Below are positions 58,328 to 64,000 of a stretch of DNA of 64,000 bases, one piece after another. How positions within the stretch are numbered: position 1 is the stretch's first letter; the number at the start of each line of letters is the position of its first letter. The translations under genes were made by a program, and so were the position numbers. The notes under the pieces were generated by a model. It had not been told where the DNA came from. It made no database searches and worked only from the letters and a program-made list of their open reading frames with translations. The stretch is from Lutjanus erythropterus (Eukaryota; Chordata; Actinopteri; Lutjaniformes; Lutjanidae), in contig CM034592.1 in assembly GCA_020091685.1 (NCBI GenBank), positions 36,858,705 through 36,922,704 of the forward strand. The letters are read 5' to 3'.

Positions 58328-59440
58328 CACTCTTAGAAATAAAGGTGCTAACTACAACCATGAAGGGTTCTTTGGCTTGTCCCCATAGGAGAACCCATTT
58401 TAGTTCCGGGTAGATCATTTTTAAGGTTCCACTTGGAACCCTTTCAGAGAGTTCTACCTATATCCAAAAATAATCATTTATACCTGGAACAATCTGTGAA
58501 TGGTTTTTCTGTGAAACTCCTGTGAGAGGTTCTAAAGGAGAAACATTCTATGCAGAATCTTTCCACCTTTTAAGGGTGCAAACAAGAACCCACCCAGGGG
58601 GTTCTACCAAGAACGTTTTTGGTTTCCAAGGATTTTATCAAGAACCAACCCAGGGGGTTCTACCGTGAACTTTTTTTTTTATATATTCCAGTGATTTTAT
58701 CCGGAACCCAGCAAGAGGATTCTACCATGAACCCTTTTATACTCCAAGGTTTTTACCTAGAACCCACCTAGGGGGTTCTGCTGGGAAGCTTTTTATATTC
58801 CAAGAGTTTTATCTTAAACCAAACATGGGGGTTCCACTGAGAACCCTTCTATATTTAAAGGTTTTTATCTATTACTCACCCAAGGGAGGTTCAATGTAGA
58901 ACCCTTTTATATTTCAAGGTTTTTATTTAGAACCCACCGAGATGGTTCTACTGAGAACCCTTTTATATTTTAAGGTTTTTATATAGAACCCACAGACGTG
59001 GTTCTACTGAGAGCCCTTTTATATTTCAAGGATTTTACCTAGAACCCAAGCAGGGGGTCCTACCAAAAACCATTTTATATAAGGATTTTATCTAGAAAGC
59101 AACCCTGGGGGTTCTACTAAGGTTCTTTTTATATCTCAATGGTTTGTTCTCGAACCCACCTAGAGAGTTCTACTGAGAACCTTTTTATATTCCAATGGTC
59201 TGATCTAGAGCCCACCCAAGGGGTTCTACTGAGAACCTTTTTATATTATGATACAAATAACCCTCAATGAAAGAGAGATCTTTCTTCCAAAAGAAGAAAG
59301 AGGTCTTTCTTCTTCTTAATGGAACCCTGAGTCTTACTAAGAACCCCTGGTGAACCCATTCTTCAAAAAAGGGTTCTCCAGGGTGAAATGGATCTTGGAT
59401 AGAATCTCAGCCCTTCAGGAAGAACCCTTTTTGTAAGTCG
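58328..59440 (-). mobile_element. Tandem-repeat-expanded element, inverted copy 3
   Basis: The plus-strand left end ACACTCTTAGAAATAAAGGT is the element terminus. The roughly 56-bp monomers follow in the reverse orientation to copies 1 and 2 (GAACCCACCTAGGGGGTTCT ... TTTTATATTCCAAGGTTTTTA). At the right, 59270-59440 reverse-complemented aligns with the leader of copy 1 (GGGTTCTTCCTGAAGGGCT; GTAAGACTCAGGGTTCCATT), but the matching CTCTTAGAAA terminus is missing. Confidence 0.85.
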
Positions 59441-60599
59441 TCCAAAAGTAGTTTCAAATCATCAGGTCAAACAGGGACTCCAACAACAGTCTCTTTAAAC
59501 TCAAAAAGGAGGTTTGCCAGATGAGTGTCTGACTCGAGCTGGCATGGCACCTTGGCATCTCAATTCCAGCGCAACACAAACTCTCTGCCAGATTACTGAA
59601 CCCTCCCAAAGGGTAGAGAAAGAAATATAAATCAGTCCTGAACATGGGCAGCATTCCACTTCATTTCCACAGAGGTTTAAAAAGTTGTTTAATGATGAAG
59701 ATGTCACATTATAACTTAAGTTTAGTGACTGCTGACGCTGCTGTCACGCCAGTGTCTCTGCATCAGAGGTTCTCAAAGTTTTGATGACTTAGTTCCAATT
59801 ATGGGAACCAGTATGACTGATGATGATTTAGAGCCACACAGGAAAACCCATGAATCTGTCGTAGGGTTTGTGAACGGTCTTCAATTAGCACAGAATTCAC
59901 CTGTTTGCAGATAAAAGCTGATCAATTTATCTGTCTCCCGAGATCTGATGAAGTAAAACTTGGTCCATTTTTCGTGAGACGTCCTTTTCTCCTCAACCAT
60001 ATAGTGATTTATTGTTGTTCCGTGGTTTACACTGCAGACTGGTGTCTCCGTTGACAAACAGCTAGATCAGATGTGATATGCATCTGCACATCTGTCTCTC
60101 TCTGTGGAAGCCCATTTCTGCCAAAGTGATGAAAATTTCTGTAAGTCATTATAATGAGACTTAGTACCTCAAAATAGTGAGTTAGATAATTGGTTAAGTC
60201 ATTATTTTGAAATACTATCTCATTATTTTGAGATAGTATCTATCTATCTATCTATATAGTGTGTATATATATATATATAGTATATAAAAATGAATGGACT
60301 TAAAATCATTGATTTATTTGATGATCTTGCTGCCCTAAAAAAATTAAAAACACCAAAGGCATAGAGGCCTCTTCACACTTTAAGTTGACCTTGCTCGCTT
60401 TCATTACTCAAGTGTGTAGTCATGGTAACGCAGGTTAGCAAACAAGCAAATAGCAGGAAATTGAGCTTTTCCAAATGAAAATGTTTCAGCTAAAATTAAT
60501 AATGCGTTCATTACTTTCACTTCTTATTGTGGCTATGTTTAGTTTAATTTATTCAAAATCAAAACACGACTTAGCTAACATAGCTAACGAGCTCATGTC
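59441..60599. other. Non-coding stretch with a tetranucleotide tract
   Basis: (TATC)n at about 60236-60256 runs into (TA)n to about 60283. No other feature recognised. Confidence 0.5.
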
Positions 60600-60715
60600 C
60601 AAGGGCCAAATCCGAGGACTGGCCCTGATTCTAATGCTTGCATCAATGACGTGTTTAGGAGCCACACAAAATATGGGCAGCCATTGGCCCGCGGGCTGAC
60701 CTCTAAAAACCCCTG
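60600..60715. repeat. One terminus of a hAT-like element
   Basis: Reverse-complemented from 60715 it reads CAGGGGTTTTTAGAGGTCAG then CCCGCGGGCCAATGG, a close match to the CAGGGGT...GCGGCCCGCGGGCCA termini of fish hAT elements. No partner terminus was found to the left. Confidence 0.55.
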
Positions 60716-60919
60716 CTCTACATGAACTAGAACTAGAAACAACTTAACTTAGTTGTTTTAGTCAGTGGTCAAAACAATATTTATTTTATTATTTGACATA
60801 AAAAAACATACAATCATAGAATAAAATGTGCAATCGTAAAATGAAATATACAATAAAATAGAATATTGTGTAAATAGACATATAAATATAGAACATAAAT
60901 ATACATGTGGACTCATTAC

Positions 60920-61213
60920 TATTTTATTGATGTTTATTGTCTATTGCACAGTCTACAGTGTTTTGCACTTCTTTTTACTTACACTTTTTATACTTTCGTC
61001 TGTACTTTACCATGCTTATCGACGTACCTGTTCTCACACTCTCACACCTGTTATTATCTTTATTCTTTTTTTTTTTATCATACTGTACCGTGTTATTGTG
61101 TAGACTAGTTTTTCCCCCACTTTGCTATCCTTTCTTTTTCTATCCTTCCACATTTCTGCTGCTGTGAGACTGAAATTTCCCCACGGGGATAAATAAAGAG
61201 CTACCTACCTACC
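60920..61213 (+). mobile_element. LINE 3' untranslated fragment with (CTAC)n tail
   Basis: T-rich sequence (TTTATTGATGTTTATTGTCT ATTGCAC ...) ends in CTGCTGCTGTGAGACTGAAA TTTCCCCACGGGGATAAATA AAG followed by short ACCTACCTACCTG repeats. This is the recurrent 3' end of a teleost LINE family (GCTGTGACACTGTAATTTCCCC...GGGATAATAAAG plus a short-unit tail). No coding part is present. Confidence 0.65.
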
Positions 61214-61629
61214 TGCATAAATATAAAAAGCAGTAAACAGTTTGCAGAATAATGCACAGAAGTTGTATTGCACTGGTGTGTGCGTGTTGTTTGTACTTCA
61301 GTTACGTGTAAAAAATACCAGTTTCTTAAATGTCTGAATTTTATATTGGTCATTTATAACAGTGAGGCAAATGTCCTTGAGGTTTAGACTGCTGGTCAAA
61401 TAAAAGACGCTGTTTGAATAAATCCCCTTGGTTTGTGGGAAATGATAATATTTTTCAGTATTTATTTTTAGTCAATAACAGGATAGCTGGAGAAAACACT
61501 TGGCAAATTAATCAACAATGAAAATACAGCTGTCAGCAAACGCGTTGTCAGGTCTGAATGTCTACATCTGTTTCCCACAAGACTCATCCTTGAGCTTTTG
61601 TGATTCACATCATGAGAATCGCTTGTCAG

Positions 61630-61780
61630 AGTTGAGCGGCGGCGGGAAGCCGCCTTCATCGGACCAATGAGAAAAGACTCAGTCAGATAGGAGGCTGAGA
61701 AACGGTCCTGTTTGTTTCCAGGACAACGGGACAGCCGGACGCACCTTGCTCTTAATCTGGCAGAGATAGGAGCTACTTAG
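61630..61780 (+). promoter_or_regulatory. Putative promoter region of the rap1gap-like gene
   Basis: Local GC/CpG content rises (GAGCGGCGGCGGGAAGCCGC at 61634-61653). A CCAAT box lies at 61664-61668 and CpG-containing sequence (GACAACGGGACAGCCGGACG) at 61722-61741, about 300-430 bp upstream of the start codon exon. No clear TATA box. Inferred from position and composition. Confidence 0.35.
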
Positions 61781-61860
61781 TCAGAGAGCACAGAGGAGAC
61801 ACTGGGAAAAAGGAGAGGGAGGGCCGAGATGTGTACACACATAAAATACTCTCAGACAGA

Positions 61861-61884
61861 AACACACACACACACACACACACT
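61861..61884. repeat. (CA)n microsatellite
   Basis: About eleven CA units within the GA/CA-rich sequence that is likely 5' untranslated or promoter-proximal for the downstream exon. Confidence 0.95.
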
Positions 61885-62063
61885 CCTGATGAGGGCTGAG
61901 ACAAGGAGAGGGGAGGAGAAAGAGTAAGACGTGTAGATACAGAGGAGACGCGGACAGAGATAGGAAAAAGGAGGAAGATATGGCTGTGATTCTTTAGCCT
62001 CGTGTTGTGAGCTGCTCTGATATCCCGCACTCACCTGGGAAGCTTCATCAGCACTGCAGCAGG

Positions 62064-62107
62064 ATGCCTCAGAGGAAGAGGAGCTTCACATTTGGAGCTT
62101 ATGGAGG
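62064..62107 (+). CDS. First coding exon of a Rap1GAP-like gene (partial)
   Basis: ATG at 62064 in a fair initiation context (AGG before the ATG) opens a frame reading MPQRKRSFTFGAYG plus two bases of a glycine or tryptophan-type GG/N codon. Next comes a strong donor, GG|GTAAGA, at 62108. From memory, Rap1GAP and Rap1GAP2 have alternative N-termini of this kind (MFGRKRSVSFGGFGW for human RAP1GAP2), with the exon ending in the same codon phase. The shared basic-RKRS-x-F-G pattern is the basis of the call. Family role: GTPase-activating protein for the small GTPase Rap1, damping Rap1 signalling in the cytoplasm and at membranes. Only 44 coding bases are in the window; the GAP domain would lie to the right. 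The choice between rap1gap and rap1gap2 is open. Confidence 0.6.
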
Positions 62108-64000
62108 GTAAGATAATGGAGGATTAGTCTCTCTGAGTGTGCAGTGATTCTGGAGTTTGTGTGTGTGGCAGCGTGTTAGTGCACAGAACCTGTTGCACCT
62201 TGTTACCAGCCCATCTGAAGAGCAGTGAGAGGGAGGTGTGACGACTACTACACACCTGACAACCCGACTGTGACAAGGTCATAGACTGTCAACACTGTGG
62301 GCTCCTAATTCACAGCTTTAACCATTAACAGTGAAGCTGCTGAGACGCTGAATAATGAGATCGGTTTAATAGCGTGTGAACCACACAGGGAGAGTTAAAG
62401 AGGTTGCTCGTCAGAGGTTGTTTGTCTCGGTCACGGCGACCCGTTCCAGCATGTTGTTTGTTTTTTTTGTACAGACTTTTCAGAAGTTGCTGGTCAGACA
62501 GTGCAGAAAGCTCAACAAAAATAACCTACATTTATCGCAGTGAACAGGGGAGAGTCGGCACAATTGTGTGAGATTTCTTTACCTGCATGTGTCCATGCAT
62601 GTACATGTCTCCAGCACTTGTTGAAAATGTCCAATTTTGTCTCCATCAATGTATAAAAGCATAATTTGTTCAAAATATTCGTGCCCAGTGATGATGATGA
62701 TATGTTGAGGCATGTTTTTTTCACCAGAGCACTTAAGTCCCAGGACTTGACCCGCACCTGTGATTAAACACACACACACTCTGAAGTCACTTACTTGTCA
62801 CTTGTCACTCGCTTGTCTTCTCAATTGGTGCAGCACTTGTTCTCCTGGAGGTGTTAACATGTGTCCTCAGTTTGTTCCTACCAAAAGCTGGTTCTTCTTG
62901 GCAATTTCTTTTGCAAGCCACAAAGATAACAAAATGTTATCCTCACAGTCTCTGATCAAACCAAATGTCACCTAAACACCTGCCTGCAATTAGTTCATTT
63001 TTCGCCATGCCCTGAATTTATATAAATATATTTTTTACCAGTTACACAACCATTTTGCAGGTTACCAAGCAGAGACCTGCAGGACAGTACCAGTTGGCGC
63101 ATTTGTGTCCTTCCTTGTTGGCAAATACAGTTATTTCACCTATAAAGTTGGTGAATTTGATTGATGGAAGTTGTAAAATTACAAAACAACCATAATCTGA
63201 TTTAGAATATAATTGAAGTATATATGTATAATTGAGTTTTGGCCAATAGTGGTACTGGTACCACTGGTGGTTTGAGGGAATTAGTCCATTAAAGTTATCT
63301 TATAAATGATCAAAACATGAGGGGACTTTCTCATTACTTCTGCAGTGCTAATACCTTTTGGAGAAAACAAACACATTAAAAACAAAGCACTGGTCGTCCA
63401 TCATCAACAGAGGCGGTGTGTCATTCTCAGAAAACAATTAAATGTCGCCAATATTGAGTTATTTGGAAGATAGCAGATTAAATTTAAGGCTTATTTAGGT
63501 GGTGCATTTCACTGTGAGGAAAGTGAAAGCTGTGTCTTCTCTCTGATGGCAGTGAATATGTTAAACATCTCATCAGCACGATTAAAAGGACGGAGCGACG
63601 ACTTTGCATAGTCACAGTCTTGTCAAAATCATCACTCACGTACATCTGAGGATTTTGCGGCCGTCAGAACGTGGATCTTTGAGATATGAAAACACTTTGT
63701 TTTTGTGAGCAGTGAGCCGCTCAGCCACGCAGTGCAGTAGAAGTCATGAGGCAAGGAAATTAACTTTTACTATTGTGTTTTGGTGCTCGTGGGCTCTGCC
63801 AAGTCTGCATAGAAAACACTGGCGAGGCTCAGTTTGACATTTCTGTGGTAGGAGTCAGGTTGAAAGCAGGAGTGCACAGGCAGATGCTGCACACCAATAG
63901 TAAGTAAGTCAGTCAGTGTTATGTAGGGCATGAAAAACAATATTTTTGGAACAGCAACAAAGACCTTTTTTTTAACCACGGTGTGCAATGAGAGTATTTT
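62108..64000 (+). other. Probable first intron of the rap1gap-like gene
   Basis: Follows the GTAAGA donor and continues to the window edge with no matching coding exon seen. Ordinary A/T-rich sequence with short (CA)n at about 62768-62779 and no identified transposon. Confidence 0.45.

Noticed and set aside
1..64000. CRISPR array, operon, phage or bacterial defence system
   Set aside because: The direct repeats present are transposon-internal or minisatellite units without unique spacers. Gene density, splice-like signals and transposon types are those of a fish genome.
1..64000. tRNA or rRNA genes
   Set aside because: No convincing A-box/B-box pair with cloverleaf potential and no rRNA-like stretch was found by eye; a tRNA scan was not possible.

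Overview
The window looks like teleost fish nuclear DNA. It is AT-rich with a dense mix of DNA transposons (Tc1, hAT, MITEs), L2-like and other LINE fragments, a V-SINE-like core, solo LTRs and simple repeats. No bacterial or phage gene organisation is present. Almost every open frame is a chance frame or lies inside a repeat, so long frames are not reported as genes.

Host-gene signal is sparse. A short exon at 62064-62107 (+) starts with ATG, encodes MPQRKRSFTFGAYGG (the last codon is completed in the next exon) and ends at a GTAAGA donor. It resembles the alternative N-terminus of Rap1GAP-family proteins. GA-rich sequence and a CCAAT box lie upstream, so the right end is probably the 5' end of a rap1gap-like gene that continues beyond the window. 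A second exon-like unit of 41 nt at 28827-28867 (+) has strong splice signals but no identified gene.

Layout. 1-13.7 kb: LTR end, hAT MITE, a MITE with GC-rich ends, a solo LTR and two hAT transposase relics. 17.7-22.5 kb: minisatellite, a roughly 290-bp tandem duplication and a foldback element. 23.8-27.1 kb: a second solo LTR, an L2-like LINE relic and a complete Tc1 element whose transposase carries two in-frame stops. 27.9-31.1 kb: foldback element, the 41-nt exon candidate and a LINE with a twin-priming inversion. 33.9-43 kb: MITEs, SINE core, a second L2-like LINE relic, a hAT MITE and a hAT element nested in a foldback element. 48.3-59.4 kb: three copies of an element that contains arrays of a roughly 56-bp monomer, one of them inverted. 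54-61.2 kb: LINE 3' ends and another foldback. 61.6-64 kb: putative promoter, first coding exon and intron.

There is no operon-like or multi-gene system here. The most unusual structure is the family of elements expanded by internal tandem repeats, one with a 500-bp higher-order period. All family names come from reading motifs by eye; no database search was run.
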